DNA from: Aplectana chamaeleonis
Taxonomy: Eukaryota; Nematoda; Chromadorea; Rhabditida; Cosmocercidae
Length of the DNA stretch: 64,000 nucleotides
NCBI GenBank assembly: GCA_029168955.1
Contig: JAPDOI010000375.1
Coordinates: forward strand, 248,001 to 312,000
Direction: 5' to 3'
Shown here in pieces: positions 1 to 10,882 of the stretch; position 1 is the stretch's first letter; each line of letters opens with the position of its first letter. Below the pieces are notes generated by a model, which had not been told where the DNA came from, ran no database searches, and saw only the letters and a list, made by a program, of their open reading frames with translations. A program made the translations under genes and the position numbers.

Positions 1-2267
1 ACTCCGCCTTGCGGAACACCGGCTGCTATTGGAATGCTATCGGATACATGATTCTGGAACAGAACCTTAGCACGGCGGCCTTTAGTGAACGCTGCAATCC
101 ATCGCTTCTGCCATGATGGTAGCGACGACTTGAGCAGTTTCTCGGACAGCAGTCCCAAGTTAACAGAGTCAAACGCTTTGCTCAGGTCGAGGGCGACGGC
201 CACCGTTCTCAGGGGCTTTCTCATGTTGAACCCATCGACCGCAAAGCTCACGATCTCCAATAGAGCTGTAGTAGTGGAGTGAAGTTTCCTGAACCCATGC
301 TGATGCTGCTGTCGCTCATTTTGATCAGCCAGGTCCGTCACGATCAACTTTTCAGCTAATTTAGCGACGGGCGATAACAGGCTTATTGGTCGAAAGCCCA
401 TTGCCGTGCTTTGGGACTTGCCTGGCTTTGGCAACGGTATCACATTGGCTGTCTTCAAGCTTGGGGTAGAGTGCAGGTCCGGAAAGAAGTGTTAATGATA
501 TCTGCAAGCATCGGTAGAAGTTCCGTGGGAAGCTTCTTCAGGATGGCTGGGGAGATACCGTCAGGTCCGATAGCCTTCGAATTCCGCATTTCTTTGATAG
601 CCTTCTCTACTTGCGTGAGAGTAAAGGCCTCAGAAGCGTTCATGAGCGGCAACCGGCTCAGTTCTCTAACCGTGACTCTGTTCTGCACGCCTCGCTTGGC
701 ACGTGTGATGAAGAAGTTCTTGCCGAGCGCACAAGCAGCCGCTTTCCCTGGTTTGAAGACGTTCTCCTCGAACTCAATAGCGGAGCTCATCGAGGAGCGG
801 ACTTGCCGGAAATTTTCCTCAACACTTTCCACGTCGTAGTTCCGTCAGCCTTGAAATTCAGCTTTTCAGTGAACTTCTCCCAGCATTCCTTCTTGTTCTT
901 ATCCAGATCCTGCCTGATCTCGTTATCCAGCACAGCTATGTCCGGGTCTAGATGGTCTGCGGCTCTCTTCTCATCTCTGGTTCTTATCTTCTGCAGTATT
1001 TCCCTGCTGACATTTGGAAAAAGGTCTTGACACGACCCTCAGGAATTGCTGCTTTCATGGCCTTGCGGATGGCACTTGTTAGATGGCGCTCTTTCTGATG
1101 AACATCACCATTCCATGGGTAGTCGACCGCATGGCGAAGTGCAACATCTCTGAACAGGGTCCAGTCTGCTAGGCCTAAATTAAGATAAGTACGATGACGA
1201 AAACCAGAGTAAGGGGCAAGAGAGTCAGAGAGATCAATATAGACAAAGACGGGAATGTGATCACTGGAGAGAGTTGTGGATGTGGACCACGTGCAAGCAT
1301 TAGAGAGATTGGATGACACAAGAGAGATGTCTGGGCTAGAAGGTCGGCCGTTGGCAGGGAGACGAGTGGGCTGGTCATCATTGAGGATAACCAGGTCACA
1401 CTCCTCAGCCCATTCTTTCGACATCTTCCCTCTGGCGTCAGAATCAAGAGCGGAACAGAACGCGTGAGCATTGAAGTCACCCGCAAAGACAGCTGAAGGG
1501 GAGAGTGAGCAGTCGTACAACTGCTTAAGGAGGGGAATAGGATTATAAGAGGGGGACAAGATGATATAGGAGGAATATATATGTTAAATAGAGATAAAGG
1601 GGTTTTGAGGGGGAGGTGGACAGGAATGTACTGAGAGTACCGTCCTTAGGAGTATTAGGGATAATATGAGAAGGTAAGGCAGATTGAACGAAAGTAGACA
1701 CTCCGCCCCCAAGAGCTGTCCTTGGCATGTGATAGGCGGTGTAGCCCGGAATGTTAGGTTGGGGATAAGTGGTAGATGGAGAGAGCTTGGTTTCTTGAAC
1801 CATGATAACATCCGGGTGATGAGAACGTGCGAATAGAGAGAGTTCAGATAACTTGTTGCGAAGGCCGTTGAGATTAATGTGAACAATGGAGAGGGGGCGG
1901 TAGGTAATTGAGGAATCAGAGTTGTTGGGGGCAGAGCATAGAACACAACGAAAGGATGAGTCATGATGCCTCACAGAACTGAGGCCCGAACAGGAGAAGT
2001 GCACCCACCTTTGGCATCCGAAGCACTGGACACTTGTTTTATGCCAGGTAACATCCTCGCCGCAGGTGGCACATGGATACTTCCGTGCTGGACCTGGATT
2101 CCTCTCGACGCCGGCCCTTTGTAATAAAATCCTCAGGAGAGCTGCGGCCGACCAGCACCTCTCCCATGACAAAAACCCTCTTCTCGGAGGGGTTGACGTC
2201 GGTTTGCACGGAGGCGATCTTCTTTCCTCCACACTGCCACGGCACGAACGTACGACATCTCGGCAGC
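1..2267 (-). mobile_element. Family-A LINE copy 1, 5' part; rest lies beyond the window
   Basis: Non-LTR retrotransposon read on the minus strand. Its 5' end at 2267 is the same short sequence (GCTGCCGAGATGTCGTACG) that starts the copies ending at 7148, 18202 and 33430. In 5' to 3' order it codes a 2A-like motif GVERNPGP, a PHD-type finger (CATCGEDV ... CFGCQRWVHFSCSGLS), an APE endonuclease (LNLNGLRNKL, MVQETKL, GDFNAH, SSDHIPV) and the first part of a reverse transcriptase (GPDGISPAILKK, then PISLLSP and AFDSVNLG regions). Frameshifts break the path near 1550-1650 and near 460, so it is a pseudogene. It reads as nearly identical to the copy at 14761-18202. The 3' end lies left of base 1, so target duplications cannot be checked. 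Confidence 0.9.
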
Positions 2268-2456
2268 AAAATCCGATTCTTTTAGGTGGGTCGTCTATTC
2301 CGAAAGAGTACCGAAAATCAATATTGCACTGCGAAGGCTGAAGGTGCGTCGCCGACGCGCGGCTGCGGTCCCGCAACAACTGCCGTAACATACTGCTGGC
2401 ACATTGCCAGGTGCCAAAAGGTTGAGCTCCGTAAGCTACAACATGATCTCGGCCTT

Positions 2457-2715
2457 CTCAGAACCTGGAACCGGGCGACCCGTAGCTGCTCGTCCGGGTC
2501 GCGAGAAAATTTGTACATTGTAGATTAGTCGTCCATAACGTACATTCACACGCAAATTCTCTGCACCGGGAAGGCAATTTTCGTCATCCGGGTGGCTGGT
2601 AACAATCGAGGGGTTAGCGGGTCGCCCGGAACGGGATCTGGCCCCGATTTTGAGTGTCCGGGTGGCCCGGAATGCAGTTTTTTTTTGCAAAGGAAGGCCG
2701 GAACGAAGTTCTGAG
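2457..2715. mobile_element. Small CTCAG-type inverted-repeat element (259 bp)
   Basis: Starts CTCAGAAC and ends GTTCTGAG, with imperfect complementary ends of about 20 bp. It is flanked on both sides by TT (2455-2456 and 2716-2717), a 2-bp target duplication. It has no coding capacity. It shares terminal bases and duplication length with the larger elements at 3266-7339, 44884-48279, 48438-52061, 50129-51044, 53550-54390 and 57163-57818. Confidence 0.6.
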
Positions 2716-2882
2716 TTAGCAGTACGATAAGTTGCCGGATAATTTCTCACGCAGTGGTTTCGCGATGTTCTACATTATTTTTTCTTCCAGATATACATCA
2801 CCATTAAGTAAATAGGATTTAAAAAAACTATTCAAAATAAAACAACAAAGTAGGTAATAGCTAAGTACATATATATGCGCAC

Positions 2883-3013
2883 CTGATCCAAGGATCCTTC
2901 AGTCCAATCTGCGCTAACCGCTTCTCATGGGAAGCTAGCTCTGGGAATTCCCGATAGTTGTTGTAGATGGAGTAGTGTGGGATCTTGAAGGGCTCGTGAT
3001 GACCGTGTCCCAT
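2883..3013 (-). CDS. NDUFB3-like complex I subunit, first coding exon (partial gene)
   Basis: Forty-three codons plus two bases, starting at a real ATG. The exon begins MGHGHHEPFKIPHYSIYNNY and ends GLKDPWI, followed by a GT donor (GATCAG|GTGCGC). Just upstream is TTTTGTATAG, a splice acceptor suitable for an intron or a spliced leader. The histidine-rich start, the K(I/V)P-x-Y motif and GL(K/R)DPW are characteristic of NDUFB3 (B12), a small inner-membrane accessory subunit of NADH:ubiquinone oxidoreductase. The peptide resembles the nematode version closely. The remaining exons (membrane helix and tail) are not found between here and the LINE ending at 2267. They probably lie left of base 1 beyond that LINE, which would then sit in an intron; the alternative is a gene fragment. 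Confidence 0.75.
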
Positions 3014-3733
3014 CCTATACAAAAAAGAAAGAATTTTCGCAATTATGTAGATTAGAAAACAGCACAACGCAAGGAATGAGATGGTTTGTTAGATTAAAAC
3101 GAGTTTTCAGAGACAAATTTGCTTTCAGCAGCCTAAGATCTCCCCTGAGGTGAAAACCTGTTGAAAGCCACTCCGAACAAACTGTCATATGCATCTGAAT
3201 GAACGAAGATATTAAGATTTCAGTGCCACAAGGGATAAAAATTTAAAAGTCAGAGGGAGCAACAGCTCAGAACGTCGGAGGGCCGTGTGCCCGGGAATTT
3301 CCGACCAAGGGCGAGCGGCGGGGGCCATGTTTTGCGAGCGGAGAATCATCAGGCGCGAGGCTGGGGGCGCCACCAAATTTCATTAGCTCGCTCCTGCAGT
3401 GAAAATTCGAAACAGAGGAAAACACGTTCGCTTGGGCAAATCGTATTACACGTTGAACGCTAGTATCAAACCCGTGCCACATACGGAGCACAATTTTATG
3501 ATAAGTTCACTGCAGGCACCTATATCATCGCGCACTTCGCGCGGTGGCAGTAAGGTAAGTTCCCCAGTCTATCGAATAGACTTAAGTGGGACACCCACCA
3601 TGGGGTTTGAAAATTTTTGGAGAACGGTATAGCACCCGCTCAGGGTGTGAGAGAGGTGGTTCCCGGAGATTGTTATACAGGGAATCAATCATTCTTCTTC
3701 TTCTTCTTCTTCGCAGCCACATTGAGGGTTTTG

Positions 3734-5554
3734 TCATAGGTTGAGGAACTGGGCGACCAGTAACGGATTTGTCCATAAGTCCATTACGGTCAGCGTGGTA
3801 GGTCTCTCCGGACAGTTGAATAAATGTGCGGTATCGTGGCCGATGGTACCGCAGTCCGGGCACACATCATATTTACTGCTGTCAATCCTGCTGACATAAG
3901 ACATTAGCATTGTAGAGTGACCACAGCGTAATGATGCGAGCGTGCACCTGGCCCTTCTTCCGAGTTGAGCCTCGGATGTGCAGACTTGGGGCGGCACTAC
4001 CCCCAATATGGGATTAATGACCGCCTTTTCCAGATGACACCGTACAAACTGAGTATGCTCCTCGCGCAATAGACGGAGTCGTTCTTGCTGTGAGTCGTGC
4101 CATCTCTGCAGATTGACTTTGCTGGGAGCATCGGCGAATGGCTTTCTGATCTTTCTTTCTCTGACGGGGTTTAGCACTCTCCAAGAGGGGTGATTTGGTT
4201 GTTTGACAATGTTGATGAAAAATTGTTGGGCCTGGAGCTCACAGTGCTCCCTTACTGGTAATAAGCGGGTCTCAGCATGCAAGTGATCGACCGGGGAACT
4301 TCTTGCACACCCGGTGGCGATTCGAAGAGCCGCATTCTGTATGCGTTGCATCTTAGTCCAAGAGGATTCCGAAACTAGATGCTGCCAAACTGGGGCGCCG
4401 TATTCCAGTGCAGGCTGGAGAATAGCCTTATACGTTGTAATAATGGTTTCTTTGCTACTACCCCATGTTGTACCGCCCAGGGCTCTAAGCACGTTAAGCT
4501 TCGCTTTAACGATAGCCTGCTTCTGTTCCGTGTTCTTATGGAATTTGAGCGATGGATCGAGTACGAGTCCGAGAAGTTTTGGGAAGCGGGCGGCAGGCAA
4601 ACGATCTCCATTCCATACGACATACGGATGTGCGCTGTGTTCAGATGGGTCCGTTGTGAGTACGGATACCGATTGCTTTGACGCAGAAATCTTCAGCATT
4701 TTGCGGTCGAAGAAGCTTTTCAGTGCGGTCAAGTACCCGTTAATCTTAGCGGCGGCCACCTTTATGTCCCGATCACGACACAAGACAGTCATATCATCAG
4801 CGTAAGCGACCACCTTGATATCTTGGGGTGGGGCGGGCATATCTTCGAGGTACAGACTGAAGAGAGCAGGCGACAATACACCGCCCTGTGGGACTCCAGC
4901 TGCAATCGGAATGCTGTTTGAGACATGATTCTGGAACATCACTCTAGCCCGTCTTCCCTTAGTGAATGCAGCTATCCAGCGCTTTTGCCATGGCGGGATT
5001 GATGACTCCAGTAAGTTGTTTGATAAGATACCAAGATTCACTGTGTCGAAAGCCTTAGTGAGATCCAAGGCAACTGCTACAGTTTTTTCCGGCCTATACG
5101 CGTTGAAACCATCAATTGCATAGCTCGTAATTTCTAACAAAGCTGTCGTGGTGGAATGCATTTTTCTGAATCCATGCTGAAACACCTGTCTCTCGTTGTG
5201 CTCGGCCAGGTCTTTGACGATCAGCTTTTCAGCTACTTTAGCAAAAGAAGACAACAAGCTAATGGGCCGATATCCCTTGACTGAAGCTTGGGGCTTGCCA
5301 GGCTTGGGCAGCGGAACGACGTTTGCCATCTTCCAATTCTGCGGGATAGTACACGACATGAACGAGGAGTTTATCACATCAGTGAGGAGCGGTAGTAAGT
5401 CAGTGGGTATCTTCTTCAAGACAGCAGGACATATCCCATCAGGACCAATAGCTCTAGAGTTCCGCATTTCCTTTATAATCTTCTCAATTTGCGTCGTAGT
5501 AAACGCTTCGGCCGTGCTCATAAGCGGGAGGCGGCACAGCTCTCTTACAGTCAC
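3734..5554 (-). CDS. LINE reverse transcriptase and C-terminal finger, open frame within copy 2
   Basis: An open stretch of 606 codons, the longest intact family-B reverse transcriptase here. Motifs in order: GPDGICPAVLKK, NVVPLPKPGK, YRPISLLSSFAKVAEKL, HGFRKMHSTTTALLEI, ALDLTKAFDTVN (first catalytic Asp), AGVPQGGVLSPALFSLYL and VVAYADDMTVL (catalytic Asp pair). A thumb region follows (GLVLDPSLKFHKN, ILQPALEYGAPVWQ). A C-terminal finger (CPDCGTIGHDTAHLFNCP) and LWTNPLLVAQFLNL precede the stop. This layout is typical of the jockey/CR1 group of APE-type LINEs. The first codon given is GTG inside the polyprotein, not a true start: upstream domains lie in other frames because of a 1-nt deletion near 5680. 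It is therefore part of a pseudogene. Confidence 0.9.
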   Translation of the reverse strand: MTVRELCRLPLMSTAEAFTTTQIEKIIKEMRNSRAIGPDGICPAVLKKIPTDLLPLLTDVINSSFMSCTIPQNWKMANVVPLPKPGKPQASVKGYRPISLLSSFAKVAEKLIVKDLAEHNERQVFQHGFRKMHSTTTALLEITSYAIDGFNAYRPEKTVAVALDLTKAFDTVNLGILSNNLLESSIPPWQKRWIAAFTKGRRARVMFQNHVSNSIPIAAGVPQGGVLSPALFSLYLEDMPAPPQDIKVVAYADDMTVLCRDRDIKVAAAKINGYLTALKSFFDRKMLKISASKQSVSVLTTDPSEHSAHPYVVWNGDRLPAARFPKLLGLVLDPSLKFHKNTEQKQAIVKAKLNVLRALGGTTWGSSKETIITTYKAILQPALEYGAPVWQHLVSESSWTKMQRIQNAALRIATGCARSSPVDHLHAETRLLPVREHCELQAQQFFINIVKQPNHPSWRVLNPVRERKIRKPFADAPSKVNLQRWHDSQQERLRLLREEHTQFVRCHLEKAVINPILGVVPPQVCTSEAQLGRRARCTLASLRCGHSTMLMSYVSRIDSSKYDVCPDCGTIGHDTAHLFNCPERPTTLTVMDLWTNPLLVAQFLNL

Positions 5555-6486
5555 TCTATTCTGCGGACCTCGTTTAGCACTGGTGATGAAAAAACGTTTC
5601 CCGAGCGCATAAGCGGCTTCCTTTCCTGATTTGAATACGCCGTTGTCGAATTCGATAGTGGAGACGGTGGCGGGTGAGCTTTACCCGAAAGCTTCCGTAA
5701 AACCTTCCAAGTAGCTGCACTGTCCGTCTTAAAGTCCATCTGTCCGGTGAACTTCTCCCACTCTTCTTTCTTGTGTCTGTCCAAATCCTTTTTGATCTCA
5801 CTGTCAAGCTCAGCAACCACGGGGTCCAGATGATTAACCGCTCTCCTCGCATCTCTCGTTCTAATTTTGTCGAGGATTTCCCTGTTGACATTTGGATAGA
5901 ACGTCTTGACGCGACCGATAGGGATAGCCGCATTCATGGCCTTGCGGATTGCGTCAGATAGATGGCACTCCTTCTGGTGCACGCTTCCATTCCACGGGTA
6001 ATCTGCCGATAGGCGAAGCGCAACTTCACTGAACAGGCGCCAGTCTGCTCGGCCTAAATTAAGATAAGAACGTTGGCGAACACCAGAAAAGGGAGCGAGA
6101 GAATTGGATAGATCGATGTGGACAAAGACAGGAACGTGGTCACTTGGCAGAGTAGTCGAGGTAGACCATGAGCAGCAGCTAGAAAGGTTGGACGAGACAA
6201 GAGATATGTCAGGGCTAGAAGATCGGCCGCTGGCAGGGAGACGAGTGGGCTGATCATCGTTTAGAATGACCAGGTCGCACTCATCTGCCCATTCTTCGAC
6301 GTCATTTCCTCTAACATCAGGACCGAGAGACGAGCAAAAGGTGTGAGCGTTGAAATCACCCGCGAAAACGACCGAGGATGAGAGAGGAGCAGTCGCTCAG
6401 CTGCTTGAGAAGTGGGATAGGATTGTAAGATGAAGGGCATGAAGTTGTAGGTGGAATGTATATGTTGAAAAGAGAAAGGGGTGTTT

Positions 6487-7113
6487 TTAGGGGAGATGGA
6501 TTGGGAGGTACTCGAGAGTACCGTCCGTGGGGGGTGCTGGGAATGAGGTGTGAGGAAGTGAAGATAGAACGAAAGTAGAGACTCCACCGCCGAGAGATGA
6601 CCTTGGAGCATGGTAAGAAGTATAGCCTGGGATATTGGTATGAGGATAGGTGGGGGATGGAGAGAGCTTGGTTTCTTGAACCATGATTACGTCTGGATGG
6701 TAAGTGCGTGCAAAGAGAGAGAGTTCAGAAAGCTTGGCACGAAGGCCGTTTAGATTGATATGCACAATGGAAAGGGGGCGATTTGAGATAGAGGAATCTG
6801 AGATGGAAGGTGAGGAGCATAACACACAACGAAAAGATGAGTTATGATGCCTCACAGAACTGAGACCCGAACAGGAGAGATGCACCCACCTTTGGCATCC
6901 GAAGCACGGGACGCTGGTATGTCTCCAGTTTACATCCTCTCCGCACGTGGCGCATTGGTACTTCTGAGCGGGTCCAGGATTCCTCTCCACGCCGGCCCTT
7001 TGTAGGAGAATCCGAAGGAGAGTTGCGGCCGGCCAGCACCTCTCCCATGACAAAAACCCTCTTTGTGGAGGGGATGACGTCGGTTTGCACGGAGGCGATC
7101 TTCTTTCCTCCAC
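6487..7113 (-). pseudogene. LINE N-terminal region: 2A-like motif, PHD finger, start of APE endonuclease (copy 2)
   Basis: About 208 codons open. A leader is followed by LLRILLQRAGVERNPGP, a close match to virus-type 2A ribosome-skipping motifs (consensus D-V/I-E-x-N-P-G-P, with Gly in place of Asp). A C4HC3-type PHD finger follows (CATCGEDVNW ... CFGCQRWVHLSCSGLS ... FRCVLC). Then come endonuclease motifs LNLNGLRAKL, VIMVQETKLSPS, GYTSYHAPRS and GGGVSTFV. The frame stops after the block ending PIHLP because one base is missing relative to the copy at 42946-53137. The rest of the nuclease is found in other frames down to about 6060. Confidence 0.85.
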
Positions 7114-7339
7114 ACTGCCACGGCACGAACGTACGACATCTCGGCAGCATCAATCATTTAAACGATGACACCGCGGAGATGTTCTGCCCGGGCCCCGCGC
7201 CCTTTCGCTTGAATGTCCGGGCTTCGCGCCCACTATGAGTCATGGGGCTGGGGCGGAGACCTGTTGGGCGCCAGGCGCGGAGGGGGGCCCCGCCTCGCTG
7301 AGTGGTGGGTACGGGGACGCGGCCCTCCGACGTTCTGAG

Positions 7340-7820
7340 AGGGAGCTTCTGCGTCGGAAGCGCTGCGACGGCGCCGCGCTCGCCGCAGAGCGCGTTATTT
7401 CCATGAATAAGTAGGCTAAGTTGCTCCTATTTGTCCTTAGACGCTGCGATTGGCATGGAGATGTTAATCAAGGAAGAGATGAAAAGATAGATGCTGAGAA
7501 AATAGAAGTTGATAAGATTCGTTCCGCCTCTACCCGCAAACGAACTTTACCAAACAATTCTGCCGAGGCTCCTCAGTGAGGAACAGAATTGTCGATGAGA
7601 AAGAGCAATGGGACGAGGAGATTGAGCGAGAATTGTTGGTAAAGGGCCACATGGGATATTACGTGGAATTTGAGATATGAACATGGTGGAAAAAGGCAAA
7701 AAGAGTCCAAGAGGGGGGGGGGGGGAGAAACAATGAGTCCAAAACAAAATGTGATCGATAAGGTCAAGCCATGCCGGTAGTCAAACAAATGGTGGTATGG
7801 GAGAAGGAATCGGAATCAAG
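7340..7820. other. No gene recognised; contains a 13-base G run
   Basis: Non-coding on inspection. The only distinctive item is a G13 run near 7713-7725. It separates the CTCAG element from the 3' end of the Penelope-like relic. Confidence 0.4.
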
Positions 7821-7821
7821 A

Positions 7822-8949
7822 TTAGAGTGTAGCTATCTCTAACCCTCTTAAAATAGCAGCAAGAACTTTCTTAATGTGATCATCTGGCAGAAGAAATTTA
7901 TATGAAACTTTTTTGTTGCGATAGATACATTTGACTATGTTCACAGTAATGAATTCAGAAGAGTATCCATTATGCAAAAGCGAGTTTTTCAACTCTCTTA
8001 ATTTCTCAATGAAAAATCCCACTTCAGAACAGACATTGGCTATCCACAAGGTCTCTGTGTAAATTGTTGAGGCCTTGATGATAACAGAAACTGCTGAATC
8101 TGACTGCGGGATTTTCTTAACGAGGAAATCAAAGTCATCCGTTTTATTGTATGAACTAGTCGAAATTCCGTTACTATCTATTTTTATATTGATATCTAAG
8201 TAGTTGGTGTGAAAATTGTCCCTATGGGTTCTTTTAATCTCTAACAAATTACTGATAAAACTAAGTCTGCTAGGATGGGGCTAAAATTACTGCCTTGTGG
8301 AACCCGTTTCTGTTTAAAAACGACGCTACCGAATAAACAGTAGCTATTATTGAGAAGGTAGTCAATGTAGTAAATTAAGTCATGCTTAGTATAATATCTG
8401 TAACTACCGTTTTTCGATTGGTTGTCCGTGTAGAAAGACTTAAAACCATTACTTGCGATAAACTTTTTATTAGCATTTTTAATGCATATGTTGACCAAAT
8501 AACTCATACAGCCAATAATAGTAGTATGAGGTAGGTTGGTGAACATATCAGTGAAATCTGCCGAATAAAGTTTCGCATTGTTATTTTTAAATGAGTTCAG
8601 TTGCTCAGCAATATTTATGTTTGCAATTGACCAGTATGTTTTTATTGTTTTGTTCCGAGATTTAACTATAATAGCGTAATTGACAAAATGCTTCTTCAGT
8701 GTTGTAAATACCACACATAATTCCTGAGCGGATGGGATTTTTATGTAGCTTTGGTATGGCATAAATCAATGGAAGTGTACAATCGACTAGGAATTTCAAC
8801 TTGTTCTTAAGGTTGAAAAACTTATGCTTAAGAATTATTGAAACATCATTTGCATTTGGAGCGGCTTCATAAACTTTATTGTTATTTCCATGTACTATTG
8901 TATTGTTGACTTCATCAAGAGTAATTCCCATTTCTTTCATTAGGAACAT
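7822..8949 (-). pseudogene. Penelope/telomerase-like reverse transcriptase relic
   Basis: Three overlapping minus-strand open pieces (8949-8662, 8762-8241, 8247-7822) in shifted frames form one decayed protein. Visible motifs are YAIPKLHKNPIRSG, SADFTDMFTNLPHTTII (equivalent of the first catalytic Asp box), KRVPQGSNFSPILADL and NYLDINIKIDSNGISTSSYNK. The PKLHK, MFTNLPH and YLDI...YxK combination is seen in Penelope-like elements and differs from the LINEs in this window. The expected Y/F-V-D-D catalytic box between the SPILADL and YLDI blocks is missing, apparently deleted. No GIY-YIG nuclease is visible. The region is AT-rich compared with its surroundings. Family assignment rests on motif order only. 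Confidence 0.6.
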
Positions 8950-9900
8950 AAGGTAATACTTCTTACAAATTAGTCCATAACAACACTATACGGTTTAGTT
9001 TTTTCTTGGACAAACTTCCCCGCAAAATCCTTGTCAAAAAAAGTCCCTCGTTTCGTCGAGAATTGATTTAATTTATGACAAAATGGGGAGTAATCAAGGT
9101 AAGCCCAATCAATAACACCATAGATATATGCTAGTCATACTTTTCTGGAAGAATAATGTTATCGACTGTGACTGCAGCGATTACACCGTTCACCAGGAAT
9201 ACGTGTAGCGCGCTTTATCGCGAAAGCGGTACGAGTACGTGACGCCGCCAACGAAGGAGCTGGCTGTTATTTCGATGTTCGTCCATTTCGACGAGACGAC
9301 TTTCCGCACAAAACGGTAGCAGATTATTTGTCGCTGTTGGGACGTCAACGAAAATTCTGCGCCTGCGAACGATTTTGCGAAGGATAGTGGCCACGTGTAA
9401 CTACATACAGGATATTGTCGACGAATCCTTGAAACGCTCGGATCCAGGCAGGCTTCAGGTATCTATGTAATGCCATTTGTTTTTACTCTGTGAATTATGC
9501 TGTACTGTCCACGGAGCTCCGTAATTTTAGAGAGATTCTGAGGGTATCTTTATTTATTTATTTTTCTCGGCACAATTCCACTTTCCGTACGACGGAGTCG
9601 GAAAAATTTTACACCAAAATTTTGCCTTAGAAGGTTATTTGGGGGTGCTGAACAAAATCTTGACATCCGTTTCCGGTTTTACTGATGATTACGGTAGGTT
9701 ACGGTTACCGAATGACGACAGAGCTACCGCAACCTACCGCAGAAATGGACGTCAAATTCTTGTTCAGCACTCCAAATAAATCCCTAGGCAATGTCTGGGC
9801 GAAATCCGGAAGGCCGACATCGACCTCTAAAAACCGAAAAAAAGAGTCCATCGGCTGTTGGCGTCCCATAAAGTGGTGACCCCATCGGACAGGGTCTTGA
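8950..9900. other. Non-coding; short inverted repeat at about 9630-9790
   Basis: No gene seen. A hairpin-like pair around 9633-9675 and 9747-9785 shares the phrase TTATTTGGGG(G)TGCTGAAC with the repeat-bearing insert at 48674-49898. This suggests a relic of the same DNA element. Confidence 0.4.
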
Positions 9901-10356
9901 AGGCACAGTACACTCTCAGAAATGAATTTTGTGATTTTCATTTATTTGTGTAGTAGACCCCTCCTGTATAACACGTGCCAAGTGCGGGATCTCAATTCCT
10001 CCAAATAAGCGAGATATAAGCTACCACCACAGGCCCGACCCCCTTCCTGGTTTTTGACCTCGATATCAGCCGGATGGATGGATGAATTTCGACCGTGTAG
10101 CGTTCTTCCATCCATTTCCGTACTGTCTCCGTATCCTGGCTCGCTCTCGCGCAACGATTGCGAATGAAGAGAAATACAGGCCCGAGACAACTCGTCCATC
10201 AAATTTTCGCCCTCAAAATATAGGCATCTTTTAGGAGCCGTAACTCTGTTCATAGGGGGTCTTGGGCGAATTCAGAGATACCACTGTGATCAGCGTATCA
10301 CCCTCTCCAAGATCAGCATGGAAGCTGAAAAATAATTTTTTGGGTGTCCTGTGCCT
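9901..10356. mobile_element. AGGCACAG MITE (456 bp), TTRA-flanked
   Basis: Starts AGGCACAG and ends CTGTGCCT. It is flanked by TTGA (9897-9900) and TTAA (10357-10360), a TTRA-type target duplication. It matches in inverted orientation the element at 56478-56963 over its whole length, including an internal tract reading (in one orientation) GTAGACCC...TATAACACGTG. The same ends bound the larger element at 37816-42589. It is non-coding. Confidence 0.75.
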
Positions 10357-10882
10357 TTAAGGCGTCGGCATAGTGGAAAGTCTGCGAGCGAGCGAGCAAA
10401 TGGGGGCGTGGCCTTGAAAATTTTGCGGCGGAGTCGCAGGCATCCCCGCAGAGTGTGATTTCGATTAGAGCGCGGATGCAATTTAGAGACTTTCGTTTCA
10501 TTACTTCGGTGAGATTTGATTCGGAATCTGTTGTTTCCACTATATGTGGCTTGTTGGCTTTTCTGATTTTCTTTTCCCTGGACGTAACCGTGTGTGACAC
10601 AAACCATCTTCGTTGTGCATATTTGTGCATTTCAACCTAATGACAGCAAAAATTAAATTAGTAGGTACAACTGGTGGTGTTTGCATCTTTCACGGCTGAA
10701 CACTAGTGTTCTTGTATAAAAACAGACGCAGGAAATGACGAATAGTTGGAAAACTGCAAGCAAAATAAACAAAATAAGTAGCTCTCAAAACTTTGAATGA
10801 TGGTGGTGGCAGAGTTGAAATGTTGAATACTATGAGGATTGATTAGTATCGTGAATTGATCGCGAAGATTAGCAAAGAAACT

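Larger units (their letters stand above)
3693..7148 (-). mobile_element. Full-length family-B LINE (copy 2) with exact target duplication
   Basis: Complete non-LTR retrotransposon of 3,456 bp on the minus strand. It is bounded by a perfect 10-bp target duplication ATCAATCATT (3683-3692 and 7149-7158). The 5' end is the conserved GCTGCCGAGATG start; the 3' end is a stop codon, about 40 bp of UTR and a (GAA)n tail. The coding path is broken by at least three frameshifts: near 6487 in the endonuclease, near 5680 between endonuclease and reverse transcriptase, and around 6260-6400. The large reverse-transcriptase frame remains open. Confidence 0.95.
3266..7339. mobile_element. CTCAG-type DNA element interrupted by a LINE
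   Basis: Begins CTCAGAACGTCGGAGGGCC and ends GGCCCTCCGACGTTCTGAG, a perfect 19-bp terminal inverted repeat. It is flanked by AG on both sides (3264-3265 and 7340-7341). About 430 bp of its own sequence lies left of the LINE and about 180 bp right of it. No transposase is visible, so it is non-autonomous. The LINE at 3693-7148 with its 10-bp duplication is a later insertion. Confidence 0.75.

Noticed and set aside
4314..4805. Plus-strand open frames opposite the LINE reverse transcriptases (for example 163 codons here; similar at 12438-12965 and 39381-39881)
   Set aside because: They are shadows of the real minus- or plus-strand coding frame and recur in every copy at the same place.
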